Below, one piece after another: positions 8,934 to 17,333 of a stretch of 64,000 bases of DNA. The first letter of the stretch is position 1, and each line of letters opens with the position of its first letter. The stretch is from Massilia forsythiae (GTDB lineage: Bacteria > Pseudomonadota > Gammaproteobacteria > Burkholderiales > Burkholderiaceae_D), in NCBI RefSeq assembly GCF_012849555.1, contig NZ_CP051685.1, positions 1,798,001 through 1,862,000 of the forward strand, written 5' to 3'. The notes under the pieces were generated by a model. That model was not told the origin of the DNA, ran no database searches, and saw nothing but the letters and a program-made list of their open reading frames with translations. Made by a program: the position numbers and the translations under genes.

Positions 8934-9821
8934 ATGCGCACCGGCACCCTGTCCGCCGCCCTCGCCTTCCTGTGCTGGGGTTTGTTTCCGCTGTATTTTC
9001 ACGCGATCCAGGAAGTACCGCCGCTGCAGATCCTGGCGCACCGCATGCTGTGGTCGCTGCTGTTCCTGTTGATCGTGCTGACCCTGCGCCGCCAGTGGGC
9101 CTGGCTGACCCAGGTGCGCCAGCCGCGCGTGCTGGGCAGCTTCATCGCCTCCGCCCTGCTGCTCAGCATCAACTGGCTGATCTATATCTGGGCGGTGAAC
9201 AACGGCCACGTGATCGAGGCCAGCCTCGGCTACTTCATCAACCCGCTGGTGAACATCATGTTCGGCTATGTCCTGCTGCACGAGCGCCTGCGCCGCACCC
9301 AATGGATGGCGATCGGGGTGGCGGCGCTCGGCGTCGCCTGGCTGACCTGGCAGGCCGGCACCGTGCCCTGGATCGCGCTGGCGCTGGCCGCCTCCTTCGG
9401 CGGCTACGGCCTGCTGCGCAAGACTGCCAGGCTGGGCGCCCTGGAGGGCTTGTCGTTCGAGACCATGGTGCTGTTCCCGCTGGCGGCCGCCTACGTCACC
9501 TGGCTGACGCTGCACGGCCAGAACGCCTTCGTCAATACCGGCTCGAACACGACCCGGCTGCTGCTGATCGCCGCCGGGCCGATCACCGCCATCCCGCTAC
9601 TGCTGTTCGCTTCGGGCGCGCGCCAGATTCCACTATCCGTGCTGGGCCTGCTGCAATATCTGTCGCCGACGCTACAATTCCTGCTCGGCGTCTGGCTGTT
9701 CCACGAAGCGTTTACGCGTGAGCGCCTGGTCGGCTTCGTCTTGATCTGGCTGGCCCTGGCCCTGTTCGCCGCCGAAGGTTTATGGAAGCGCCCGCAAGCT
9801 ACCGTCACCAAGCAGGCTTGA
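8934..9821 (+). CDS. rarD: EamA-type transporter RarD
   Basis: The 295-residue protein has about ten TM segments in two EamA repeats and the RarD hallmarks AFLCWGLFPLYF near the N-terminus, INWLIYIWAVN, GYFINPLVN and LQYLSPTLQFLLGV. Its length matches E. coli RarD (296). RarD is named from chloramphenicol-sensitivity phenotypes; its physiological substrate is not established. No strong ribosome site precedes the ATG. A large palindrome with a T run follows its stop within 3 bases and could serve as its terminator. Confidence 0.88.
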   Translation: MRTGTLSAALAFLCWGLFPLYFHAIQEVPPLQILAHRMLWSLLFLLIVLTLRRQWAWLTQVRQPRVLGSFIASALLLSINWLIYIWAVNNGHVIEASLGYFINPLVNIMFGYVLLHERLRRTQWMAIGVAALGVAWLTWQAGTVPWIALALAASFGGYGLLRKTARLGALEGLSFETMVLFPLAAAYVTWLTLHGQNAFVNTGSNTTRLLLIAAGPITAIPLLLFASGARQIPLSVLGLLQYLSPTLQFLLGVWLFHEAFTRERLVGFVLIWLALALFAAEGLWKRPQATVTKQA

Positions 9822-9823
9822 GC

Positions 9824-9882
9824 AATTCGGGGTCAGAGCACAATTCGGGGTCGGACCCCGAATTGTGCTCTGACCCCGAATT
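9824..9882. repeat. 59-bp perfect palindrome with nested direct repeats
   Basis: Bases 9824-9852 and 9854-9882 are exact reverse complements around the single base 9853. Each 29-base arm itself contains AATTCGGGGTC twice (9824-9834 and 9842-9852 in the left arm). Five T follow at 9881-9885, so the transcript could act as a rarD terminator. The internal duplication and perfect symmetry look like a mobile palindromic repeat, not a plain terminator. It sits between rarD and ettA, about 2 kb from the RAYT transposase gene. Confidence 0.85.
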
Positions 9883-9930
9883 TTTACAGTATCCTGTCGT
9901 CCTTATTTCTCACCGAGTCACTGACATCAC

Positions 9931-11598
9931 ATGGCCAATTACGTCTATACCATGAACCGCGTGGGCAAGATCGTCCCACCGAAACGGCAGATTTTGAAGG
10001 ATATTTCGCTGTCGTTCTTCCCGGGCGCCAAGATCGGCGTGCTGGGCCTGAACGGCTCGGGCAAGTCGACGCTGCTGAAGATCATGGCCGGCATCGATAC
10101 CGACATCCAGGGCGAAGCGCGGCCGATGCCGGGCCTGAACATCGGCTACCTGCCGCAGGAACCGCAGCTCGATCCGGACAAGACCGTGCGCCAGGAAGTG
10201 GAAAGCGGCCTGGGCGAAGCCTTCGAGGCGCAAGCCAAGCTGGAAGCGGTGTACGCCGCCTACGCGGAAGAAGACGCCGATTTCGATGCGCTGGCCAAGG
10301 AGCAGGAGCGCCTGGAATCGATCATCGCCGCAGCCGACGGCGGCAACCTGAACCTGCAGCTGGAAATGGCGGCCGATGCGCTGCGCCTGCCGCCGTGGGA
10401 TGCCAAGGTCGGCGTACTGTCCGGCGGCGAAAAGCGCCGCGTGGCGCTGTGCAAGCTGCTGCTCAGCAAACCGGACATGCTGTTGCTGGACGAACCCACC
10501 AACCACCTGGACGCCGAATCGGTCGAGTGGCTGGAACAGTTCCTGCTGCGCTTCCCGGGCACCGTGGTCGGCATCACCCACGACCGCTACTTCCTCGACA
10601 ATGCCGCCGAATGGATCCTGGAACTGGACCGCGGCTCGGGCATCCCGTGGAAGGGCAATTATTCGTCCTGGCTGGACCAGAAGCAGGCGCGCCTGAAACA
10701 GGAAGAAGCGACCGAATCGGCGCGCCAGAAGGCGCTGGCCAAGGAACTCGAGTGGGCGCGCCAGAATCCGAAGGCGCGGCAGGCGAAATCGAAGGCGCGC
10801 CTGGCCCGCTTCAACGAACTGAGCGAATACGAATACCAGAAGCGCAACGAGACCCAGGAAATTTTCATTCCGGTGGCGGAACGCCTGGGCAACGAAGTCA
10901 TCGAGTTCAAGAACGTCAGCAAAGCGTTCGGTGACCGCCTGCTGCTCGACGATGTCTCGTTCACCGTACCGCCGGGCGCGATCGTCGGCATCATCGGTCC
11001 GAACGGCGCCGGCAAGTCGACCCTGTTCAAGATGATCGCCGGCCTCGAGCAGCCGGACAGCGGTGAAGTCGTGATCGGCCAGACCGCGAAAGTGTCGCTG
11101 GTCGGCCAGACCCGTGAAGACCTCAGCAACGGCAAGACCGTGTTCGAGGACGTTACCGGCGGCGCCGACATGCTCAGCGTCGGCCGCTTCGAGATGCCGT
11201 CGCGTGCCTATCTCGGCCGCTTCAATTTCAAGGGCGCCGACCAGCAAAAGATCGTCGGTAACCTGTCGGGCGGCGAACGCGGCCGCCTGCACCTGGCCAA
11301 AACCCTGCTGATGGGCGGCAACGTGCTGCTGCTGGACGAACCGTCGAACGACCTCGACGTCGAAACCCTGCGCGCCCTCGAAGACGCGCTGCTGGAATTT
11401 GCCGGCAGCGTGATGGTGATCTCGCACGACCGCTGGTTCCTGGACCGTATCGCCACCCACATCCTGGCGTTCGAGGGCAACTCGCAAGTCACCTTCTTCA
11501 ACGGCAATTACCAGGAATACGAGGCCGACAAGAAGAAGCGCCTGGGCGAAGAAGGCGCCAAGCCGAAGCGTATCCGCTACAAGCCGCTGTCCGCCTGA
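9931..11598 (+). CDS. ettA: Energy-dependent translational throttle protein EttA (ABC-F ATPase)
   Basis: The 555-residue soluble protein has two ABC cassettes with Walker [10 protein letters not shown] and GPNGAGKST, signatures [12 protein letters not shown] and [15 protein letters not shown], and Walker [12 protein letters not shown] and [11 protein letters not shown]. The EttA N-terminus ([19 protein letters not shown]), the arm insertion between Walker A and signature of domain 1, and the linker are present. Length equals E. coli EttA. It binds the ribosomal E site and gates elongation according to the ATP/ADP ratio. A clear terminator follows. Confidence 0.95.
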   Translation: MANYVYTMNRVGKIVPPKRQILKDISLSFFPGAKIGVLGLNGSGKSTLLKIMAGIDTDIQGEARPMPGLNIGYLPQEPQLDPDKTVRQEVESGLGEAFEAQAKLEAVYAAYAEEDADFDALAKEQERLESIIAAADGGNLNLQLEMAADALRLPPWDAKVGVLSGGEKRRVALCKLLLSKPDMLLLDEPTNHLDAESVEWLEQFLLRFPGTVVGITHDRYFLDNAAEWILELDRGSGIPWKGNYSSWLDQKQARLKQEEATESARQKALAKELEWARQNPKARQAKSKARLARFNELSEYEYQKRNETQEIFIPVAERLGNEVIEFKNVSKAFGDRLLLDDVSFTVPPGAIVGIIGPNGAGKSTLFKMIAGLEQPDSGEVVIGQTAKVSLVGQTREDLSNGKTVFEDVTGGADMLSVGRFEMPSRAYLGRFNFKGADQQKIVGNLSGGERGRLHLAKTLLMGGNVLLLDEPSNDLDVETLRALEDALLEFAGSVMVISHDRWFLDRIATHILAFEGNSQVTFFNGNYQEYEADKKKRLGEEGAKPKRIRYKPLSA

Positions 11599-11640
11599 GT
11601 CGCTGGCGCGCGACACGCGCGCAGACGCCGCTGCCTGCAA

Positions 11641-11674
11641 CCCTGCCAGCCCATCCAGGCTGGCAGGGTTTTTT
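11641..11674 (+). terminator. Intrinsic terminator after ettA
   Basis: CCCTGCCAGCC and GGCTGGCAGGG form an 11-bp perfect stem with a 6-base loop. A run of six T follows. It lies 42 bases after the ettA stop. Confidence 0.9.
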
Positions 11675-11839
11675 ATCGTAAAAACAGTCACTTGCCGTTT
11701 TTACAGATCCGTTTTTGCGCGGAAATGAAAACTCATCGATGACGAAACGTGTTTAAAATCGCCCATCGTTGAGTTGTTGATGCCCGGCCGGCATGCGTCG
11801 CATTGGCGCCCCTGCCCTACCGCCCGGCAGACCGGATTC

Positions 11840-12385
11840 ATGACACATTACCGCGATAACCGCGTACCGGGTGGAACCTTCTTTTTCACGGTACGACTGC
11901 TGGACCGCCACAGCACTTTGTTGACCGACCATTTTTCGGCCTTCGGCGAAGCCATGCGCCAGGCCAGGATCCGCAAACCTTTCCACGTCGATGCCTGGGT
12001 CGTGCTGCCCAGCCACGCGCACGCGATCTGGACCCTGCCACCGGGCGACCACGATTGCGCCATGCGCTGGCGCGCCGTCAAGATCGCGTTTTCGAAGGCC
12101 TTGAACAAATCCTGCGCTCCCGGCGCGCGCCTGGGGGGACTCGGCGAGGCGATCTGGGAACGCCATTACCGCGATTACCGCATCGGTGACGACCAGGAAT
12201 ATACGGCGCTGATCGACTACGTCCACGGCAATCCGGTGCGGCATGGCCTGTGCGGGAATGCGGCCGAGTGGCCTTGGTCGTCGCTGCACCGTTTCGTCGC
12301 GGCCGGTTTCCGCGCGCCCACGACGCCGCCACCCTTGCCGCCCTGGATACCGCCGCAGAACGGCCACGAACACGTGCTGCGTTGA
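11840..12385 (+). CDS. REP-associated tyrosine transposase (RAYT, Y1_Tnp family)
   Basis: The 181-residue protein has the RAYT layout: N-terminal RVPGGTFFFTVRLLDR, the metal-binding His-x-His in LPSHAHAIWTLP (residues about 58-69), and the helix EYTALIDYVHGNPVRHGL, which should carry the nucleophilic Tyr. RAYTs are single-copy relatives of IS200/IS605 transposases thought to mobilise REP palindromes. I chose the ATG at 11840 because family members begin just before this VPGGT block; ATGs at 11774 and 11780 add a segment without family resemblance. No REP flanks the gene itself, but six REP copies occur elsewhere in the window. Confidence 0.88.
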   Translation: MTHYRDNRVPGGTFFFTVRLLDRHSTLLTDHFSAFGEAMRQARIRKPFHVDAWVVLPSHAHAIWTLPPGDHDCAMRWRAVKIAFSKALNKSCAPGARLGGLGEAIWERHYRDYRIGDDQEYTALIDYVHGNPVRHGLCGNAAEWPWSSLHRFVAAGFRAPTTPPPLPPWIPPQNGHEHVLR

Positions 12386-12400
12386 TACGGTCGTTAACGA

Positions 12401-12423
12401 AAAAAGGACCCGCAGGTCCTTTT
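12401..12423. terminator. Bidirectional terminator between RAYT gene and outer-membrane protein gene
   Basis: AAAGGACC and GGTCCTTT pair around a CGCA loop, with A residues before and T residues after. It can end transcription of the RAYT gene on the plus strand and of the convergent porin-like gene on the minus strand. Confidence 0.8.
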
Positions 12424-12448
12424 GCTTCGCGGTACTGCAGCGCGCAGC

Positions 12449-13018
12449 TTAGAAAGCGTAATGGGCGCCCACGGTCCAGACGTCGGCCTTGGCACCGAAA
12501 TCCTTGCTCTTGCCGTAGCGCTCGTACTCGGCGGTCAGCGCAACCTGCTGGTTGATGTTGTACTGCAGACCCAGCGCACCGTAGGCACCGGTATCGTCAT
12601 CCTTCAGGTTGTAGGCAACGCTGCGCAGTTCGCGCTGGCTGTGCTGCACGCCCAGCTTGCCGTAGACCGAGAACTGGTCGTTGATCGGTGCGCTAGCCTT
12701 GGCGGCCAGGTAGTAGCCGTAGCCCTTGGTGTCGCCGTTGATGGTGGTGGCAGCCGAGCTGTAGTTGAAGTTCGACTTGCGGAAATCGGTATAGCCGGCT
12801 TCAACCGCCCACATCGGGTTGATCTCGTACCCGCCATAGATCTTGCCGGAGGCTTTGTAGCCATCGCTGTTGAAGCTGCTCAGGCCCGAGTATGAATCCT
12901 CATGGTCGGCGGTAGCGATGCCCACGCCGACGTACGCGCGCGGCGCGGTGGTGGTCTGGGCCTGGGCGGCGGAGATGGCGGCGGCGCTGGCCAGCAGGGC
13001 GACGATCAGCTTTTTCAT
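12449..13018 (-). CDS. Small outer-membrane beta-barrel protein (OmpA/OmpX-like)
   Basis: The 189-residue precursor starts at the ATG at 13018, preceded by AGGAA at a good distance. Residues 1-21 form a signal peptide ending ISAAQAQ. The rest is alternating amphipathic strands (AYVGVGIATA, GYGYYLAAKASAPI, FSVYGKLGVQHSQ, GAYGALGLQYNI) ending in VGAHYAF with terminal Phe, the usual signal for outer-membrane insertion. The pattern is that of an 8-stranded barrel. No periplasmic domain is present. Function is unknown. Confidence 0.8.
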   Translation of the reverse strand: MKKLIVALLASAAAISAAQAQTTTAPRAYVGVGIATADHEDSYSGLSSFNSDGYKASGKIYGGYEINPMWAVEAGYTDFRKSNFNYSSAATTINGDTKGYGYYLAAKASAPINDQFSVYGKLGVQHSQRELRSVAYNLKDDDTGAYGALGLQYNINQQVALTAEYERYGKSKDFGAKADVWTVGAHYAF

Positions 13019-13189
13019 GGTGATTCCTTTGTTTGACTGGTTCGCCATTCAACATGAATGGCGATGCAGTCAAGATATCAGCCAGCCCTCTTCATGTCCG
13101 TGCCGAATCGGTAAGAACTGTAATCAGATGTAACTTAATGACCGGTTGTTCATTAGTATTTAAAAGTCATTGGAGAAATTAAGTAGGAA

Positions 13190-13786
13190 TTAGCCGACGT
13201 AGCGGAAAGTTAAATTGATACGCGGACCGGTTACGCGTACGGATTTATTTATTCCATGCAACCAATTTTTCTGCAGATCACCTGCCATCAATAACAAACC
13301 GCCATCCGTCAAATCCAGCTTGACGGTCCGCTTGATGGTCTTGTGACGCAAGATGAACGTGCGCGCGGCCCCCAGGCTGAGCGAGGCGATGACGGGACGC
13401 AGTCCCAGTTCCGGTTCGTCGTCGCTGTGCATGCCCATGCTGTCCTTACCGTCGCGATAATAATTCAACAGCACGCTGTTGTAGCGATGACCCGTAACGT
13501 CCTCGACCGTGGTGCGCAACTGCGCCAGCAGCGGTGACATGGGCGCAGGCTGCAGCGTCAAGCCGGAATAGGTATAAGCGGCTTCGCCATACCACGCCGT
13601 CAGGCGCGGCTGCAGGTAGCGCTTGCCGTACACGACGATCGTGTCGGCGCGCCAGTGGGTATCGCGGATGAGTTGCGCCAGCACCTCGGCACTGCTGCAC
13701 GGCAGCGGGAACCGGGCCATGTATGCCAGTACGCCATCCTCGATCGGAATCGGCAGCAGGCTGGCGCCATCGGAAAAGAGATCCAT
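13190..13786 (-). CDS. alkB: AlkB-like 2-oxoglutarate/Fe(II) dioxygenase
   Basis: The 198-residue protein shows the AlkB active site: iron ligands in MHSDDE (His-x-Asp, about residues 119-121) and the distal His in NWLHGINK, and the 2-oxoglutarate arginine in PRINLTFR. The NYYRDGKDSMGMHSD and PVIASLSLGAARTF blocks place it with the ALKBH2/3-like bacterial group. It should repair N-alkylated bases by oxidative demethylation. No adjacent ada gene is present and no ribosome site is obvious. Confidence 0.88.
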   Translation of the reverse strand: MDLFSDGASLLPIPIEDGVLAYMARFPLPCSSAEVLAQLIRDTHWRADTIVVYGKRYLQPRLTAWYGEAAYTYSGLTLQPAPMSPLLAQLRTTVEDVTGHRYNSVLLNYYRDGKDSMGMHSDDEPELGLRPVIASLSLGAARTFILRHKTIKRTVKLDLTDGGLLLMAGDLQKNWLHGINKSVRVTGPRINLTFRYVG

Positions 13787-13884
13787 TCAGACAATCGGAC
13801 AGGCTGAAATATCCATTATCGTCCAATCCGCGCTGCGCCGCGCCGATGCCGCCACGCATGCAGCCGGCATCTGCTGACGGCTCG

Positions 13885-14247
13885 TCAGGCGTAGGCTTCG
13901 GCTAGGCTCATCACGCGCGGCGCGATCTTGATGCCGACATGGCCGAACAGGCGGCCGATGGCAGCCAGGTTGCCGGCGCACTCGTCGGCCTTCCAGCCTT
14001 TGAACAAGTCGCTGCCCTCCTTGTGAAAATGCAGGTCGCAGACCTTGCCCTTGTCCTTGTGGACATAGTGTTGCTGGTAGGTGTTCTGGAAGCCGAGCTC
14101 GGCCAGCGCCATCAGCACCGCACTGGGCGGATTGTCGGGATCGGTCGCCATGAAGATGCCGAAGGTTTTACCGGGCGGCTTGGCGGCGACGTCGACGTCA
14201 TAGATGCCGGGCGCCTTGGTGACGCTGGTGCTTTTCAAAAACAGCAT
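13885..14247 (-). CDS. Conserved-looking 120-residue protein of unknown function
   Basis: The ATG at 14247 is preceded by AAGGAG at ideal spacing, which supports a real gene. The soluble product begins MLFLKSTSVTKAPGIYDVDV and has a His/Cys-containing stretch (QQHYVHKDKGKVCDLHFHKEG split by loops) and a predicted alpha/beta composition. I see no signal peptide, TM helix or nucleotide-binding motif. I do not recognise the family. It stands alone, between alkB and a MAPEG gene, all on the minus strand. Confidence 0.6.
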   Translation of the reverse strand: MLFLKSTSVTKAPGIYDVDVAAKPPGKTFGIFMATDPDNPPSAVLMALAELGFQNTYQQHYVHKDKGKVCDLHFHKEGSDLFKGWKADECAGNLAAIGRLFGHVGIKIAPRVMSLAEAYA

Positions 14248-14335
14248 GTCGTTCTCCTTGTGTTTGCCATTCCGCAGCGATTGCACAAGGAAAACTGTAT
14301 CGACGCCCCGCTTCTGCCGTTTTGCTTTACTGCAA

Positions 14336-14719
14336 TTAAGGCTGGTGCAGCAACAAACCGGCGGCACTGGCCGCGACCAGCGCGCCGCAGGCCAGCATGC
14401 CGATCACGAAACCGGTCTCGCGCCTGGCCGGATCGCGGTAGTAGCCGAGCGCATACAGGATGCGGCCGACGCACCACAGCAAGCCGCCGGCGGCCGCCCA
14501 GGTATCGCCCAGGTAATGGCTGCACAGCCACAGCGGCACCAATACCAGCGGCAGCTGTTCCAACGTATTGATGTGCACCCGTTGCGCGTTCTGGAACGGC
14601 AGCGGTCCGTCCATCGACGGCGCCGCCACCTGGTATTTGTTCCTCGCCCAGCCGGCCATCACGCCGGTCCAGAAATACACACCCAGGATGGCCAGGGTAG
14701 TCCATGCGGTCAAGCGCAT
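14336..14719 (-). CDS. MAPEG-family membrane protein
   Basis: The 127-residue protein has four TM segments and the MAPEG signature region: RNKYQVAAPSMDGP, FQNAQRVHINTLEQLPLVLV and GRILYALGYYRDPARRETGF. MAPEG proteins include microsomal glutathione transferases; bacterial members of this subgroup are mostly uncharacterised. The ATG at 14719 has GGAG 7 bases upstream and is preferred to the ATG at 14731. The stop of the upstream DUF2520 gene lies 20 bases before the start. Confidence 0.8.
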   Translation of the reverse strand: MRLTAWTTLAILGVYFWTGVMAGWARNKYQVAAPSMDGPLPFQNAQRVHINTLEQLPLVLVPLWLCSHYLGDTWAAAGGLLWCVGRILYALGYYRDPARRETGFVIGMLACGALVAASAAGLLLHQP

Positions 14720-14738
14720 CGTCGTCTCCATCGATGAA

Positions 14739-15599
14739 TCAATGATCTGCATTCGCGCCGTGCTTGCGGCGCGCCAGGTCGCGCGTGGCCTCGGCCAGGG
14801 CGGCGTACAGGGCGCCGGTGGGCGCATCCCAGGCGCCGACGGCGGCCTGCTGGCGCGCCACGGTGACGGTATCGCCGCGCGCGATCGGCCCGGACAAGGC
14901 GCCTTCCGCGCCCAGGCGCAGCACGTTGGCCAGGGTTTCGCCGGCCAGGGGCGCGGCCAGCTCGCGCGCCACGTCCTCCGGGATGCCGGCGGCGCGGTAG
15001 GCGCGCAGCGCCGCGTCCAGCACCGTCACCAGGTAGTTCGAGGCGAACACCGAGGCGGCGTGGTACACGGTCTTGGCGGCGGCGTCGATCGCCACGCTGC
15101 GCGCGCCGGCGCGCGCAAGAAGCGGCGCCAGCAACGCCAGCGCCGCCCCGTCTCCCTCGACGCCGCAGAAGGTGCCGGCGAAGGCCTGCGCCACCGCCTG
15201 CGGATCGGCGAAGCTGCGAATCGGGTGCACGCTGGCGACATGGGCACCGGCGGCGGCCAGCGGCGCCAGTTCGCCGGACGCCTTGGCGCCGCTGCAGTGG
15301 AACACCACGGCCCCGCGCAGCGACAACGGTCGAGCCAGGTCCGCCAGCATGGCGGCGGCCGGTGCGATGCGGTCGTCCGGCACCGCCAGCATCCACAGCG
15401 GCGCCGGACGCAGGTCGCGCGCGGCGGCGATGGCGCGCCCGCCGCCGATGAAGGCGATGGCGTCTGCGGCGCTGGCCATCGAGCGGGTCAGCACGTCCTG
15501 CACGGTCACGCCGCCCCGGTCTGCCAGCACGTGCCCGAGCGCGCGCCCGACATGGCCGGCGCCGACGATGTTCAAGACGATCTTCACGTCCGGGACCAC
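14739..15599 (-). CDS. Rossmann-like / DUF2520 protein
   Basis: The 286-residue protein opens with a nucleotide-binding fold (LNIVGAGHVGRALGHVLAD). It then has AVPDDRI, VFHCSGAKASGELAPL, ASVHPIRSFADP, and a helical C-terminal half with AAKTVYHAASVFASNYLVT. This is the layout of the Rossmann-like plus DUF2520 family, which resembles ProC/ketopantoate reductases, so an NADP-dependent reductase is plausible but unproven. The start is GTG at 15599 (or GTG at 15587); no ATG fits. It follows the DUF924 stop directly, so the two are likely co-transcribed. Confidence 0.78.
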   Translation of the reverse strand: MVPDVKIVLNIVGAGHVGRALGHVLADRGGVTVQDVLTRSMASAADAIAFIGGGRAIAAARDLRPAPLWMLAVPDDRIAPAAAMLADLARPLSLRGAVVFHCSGAKASGELAPLAAAGAHVASVHPIRSFADPQAVAQAFAGTFCGVEGDGAALALLAPLLARAGARSVAIDAAAKTVYHAASVFASNYLVTVLDAALRAYRAAGIPEDVARELAAPLAGETLANVLRLGAEGALSGPIARGDTVTVARQQAAVGAWDAPTGALYAALAEATRDLARRKHGANADH

Positions 15600-15600
15600 G

Positions 15601-16236
15601 TCAGAAGCGCGAACCGGGCTGGCGCAGGAAGTCGGTCTCGTCCGCGGTCGAGTCGCGCCCCAGGATTTCGTTACGGTGCGGGAAGCGGCCGAAGCGCGCG
15701 ATCACGTCGCGGTGGCGGCGCGCATAATCGAGCATCTCGTCGAAGCCGGGGCTCGACGTCGCCAGCGCCGCGAACAGCGCCACCGCGCGCTCCTGCATGG
15801 CGCTATCCTCGGCATGCTCGAACGGCAGGTAGACGAAGGCGCGCTGCAGCGGCGCCAGCGCCTGGTCGAGGCCGCTATCCACCATGCGGCGCGCCGCCGC
15901 CAGCGCCCGCGCATCGCCGGCGAAGGCTTGCGGCGTGCCGCGCAACACGTTGCGGGTGAACTGGTCGAGCACCAGGATGCGCGCCAGTTGCGCCTGCGCG
16001 CTGCCTTGCTCCCAGTCGTCCAGCCCGCCGTCCAGGGCGGTGGCGATGAGCTCACCGAAGCGCGTGCGGATCAGGGCATCGAACGCATCGCTTTTGATGA
16101 ACCATTCGCGGCGTGCCTGGCCGGCCTCGGCGCTGCCGGGGGCGCCGAACCAGAACTCGAGCACTTCTTGCGCCCATGCCGGTACCGCCTGCGCGGGGCC
16201 GTCCTGCGGCTGGGTCGCCGTACGCTGGTCTTGCAT
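15601..16236 (-). CDS. DUF924 family protein
   Basis: The 211-residue helical protein shows the DUF924 hallmarks: VLEFWFG near residue 25, REWFIKSDAFD, LARILVLDQFTRNVLRGTPQAFA, FVYLPFEHAED and GRFPHRNEILGR. The family resembles TPR-like folds and has no established biochemical role. Its stop is immediately followed by the start of the DUF2520 gene. Confidence 0.85.
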   Translation of the reverse strand: MQDQRTATQPQDGPAQAVPAWAQEVLEFWFGAPGSAEAGQARREWFIKSDAFDALIRTRFGELIATALDGGLDDWEQGSAQAQLARILVLDQFTRNVLRGTPQAFAGDARALAAARRMVDSGLDQALAPLQRAFVYLPFEHAEDSAMQERAVALFAALATSSPGFDEMLDYARRHRDVIARFGRFPHRNEILGRDSTADETDFLRQPGSRF

Positions 16237-16295
16237 GTCGGGGGTTCCTTATCGGTTGAATGGGTGCCGGGAAACGTTCCCGGCGACGATGCGCG

Positions 16296-17072
16296 TCAAT
16301 TGCGCGCGTGCGACAGCTGGAAACCTTCGACGCCGTCGAAGTTGGCCAGCTCGGCCGCCAGCGCGGACAGCGGCGCGCCGCTCTGGCCGGCCAGCGCCAG
16401 CGCCACGAAGCGCCATTCCTGGCGCCCGCCCGTACTGCCGATGGTCAGCGTGGCACCGGCGATCTCGTAGCCGCGTTCCAGCGCCACGCGGCGCAGCACG
16501 GCTTCCTGCGGACGCATGCCCTGCCTGAACTGCAGCGTGATCGCCACCGCGTGGCGCGACGGCAGCAGCCCGACCAGGCGGTTCAGGTAGATCATGATCA
16601 TGGCCGAAAAAAAGGCCAGGCCCATCGCCGCCAGGTAGAAGCCGACGCCGACCATGATGCCGATCACCGACGAGGCCCAGATCGAGGCCGCCGTCGTCAA
16701 GCCGCTGATGGTGAAGCCGGAGCGCATGATGACGCCGGCGCCGAGGAAGCCGATGCCGGTCACCACGCCCTGGATCACGCGGGTCGGGTCGACCAGCGCC
16801 ACCGTGGCGCCGTGGCCGCCGTACCAGAAGTTCGGGTAGCCGGCGATGATGGTCAGGCCCGCCGAGGCCATGCACACCAGGCCGTAGGTGCGCATGCCGG
16901 CGGCGCGGCCGTGGTACGAGCGCTCGTAGCCGACCATCAGGCCGAGCAGCAGCGCGCCGGCCAGGTGCAGCAGGATCAGGCCGTTGGTCACCAGTTCGCC
17001 GTTCGACCAGTAGGTCTCCAGCAGTTCCGGGATCGACGGCGCCACCTCGCGCACGGCCGGCGCAGCCATCAT
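16296..17072 (-). CDS. MgtC/SapB family membrane protein
   Basis: The 258-residue protein has the MgtC core: HLAGALLLGLMVGYERSYHGRAAGMRTYGLV, then GVVTGIGFLGAGVIMRSG and LTTAASIWASSVIGIMVG, about five TM helices, and a C-terminal ACT-like cytoplasmic domain (residues 175-258). MgtC proteins influence Mg2+ homeostasis and ATP synthase in pathogens; in environmental bacteria the role is unclear. The start lies in TAATGATG, overlapping the stop of the upstream 86-residue gene, with AGGA upstream, so translation is coupled. Confidence 0.85.
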   Translation of the reverse strand: MMAAPAVREVAPSIPELLETYWSNGELVTNGLILLHLAGALLLGLMVGYERSYHGRAAGMRTYGLVCMASAGLTIIAGYPNFWYGGHGATVALVDPTRVIQGVVTGIGFLGAGVIMRSGFTISGLTTAASIWASSVIGIMVGVGFYLAAMGLAFFSAMIMIYLNRLVGLLPSRHAVAITLQFRQGMRPQEAVLRRVALERGYEIAGATLTIGSTGGRQEWRFVALALAGQSGAPLSALAAELANFDGVEGFQLSHARN

Positions 17073-17332
17073 TACGGTTTTTTCCTGACCAGCTGTTTTT
17101 CGAAGGCGGCGTCGTTCTTGGTGATGCGCTTTTCGGGTTGCGGGCCGAGGCCGTCGACGAAGACCACGAAGTCGTCCAGCTCGAGCGGCGCGCACAGCGG
17201 CGGCGCACCGGGGCGCTCGGATAGGAAAAAGGCGCCGTCGCCGGTGCGCGCCATCGAATACGAGGTGACGCCGGTGCGGCGTTTCAGGCGCTCGACGGCG
17301 GCGCTGGCGCGGGTGGAACGGGCGCTGGCCAT
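17072..17332 (-). CDS. Unknown 86-residue protein between pepP and mgtC-like gene
   Basis: The ATG at 17332 has AAGGAG 8 bases upstream. The product has a basic N-terminus (RASAAVERLKRRTGV), a central strand-rich part (FFLSERPGAPPLCAPLELDDFVV, quoted in pieces) and a Lys-rich C-terminus. The stop overlaps the mgtC-like start. Its tight packing between two real genes supports that it is translated. I do not recognise a family. Confidence 0.65.
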   Translation of the reverse strand: MASARSTRASAAVERLKRRTGVTSYSMARTGDGAFFLSERPGAPPLCAPLELDDFVVFVDGLGPQPEKRITKNDAAFEKQLVRKKP

Positions 17333-17333
17333 C

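Noticed and set aside
9910..11691. 593-codon minus-strand open frame opposite ettA
   Set aside because: It has no domain, and the plus strand encodes an unmistakable full-length EttA.
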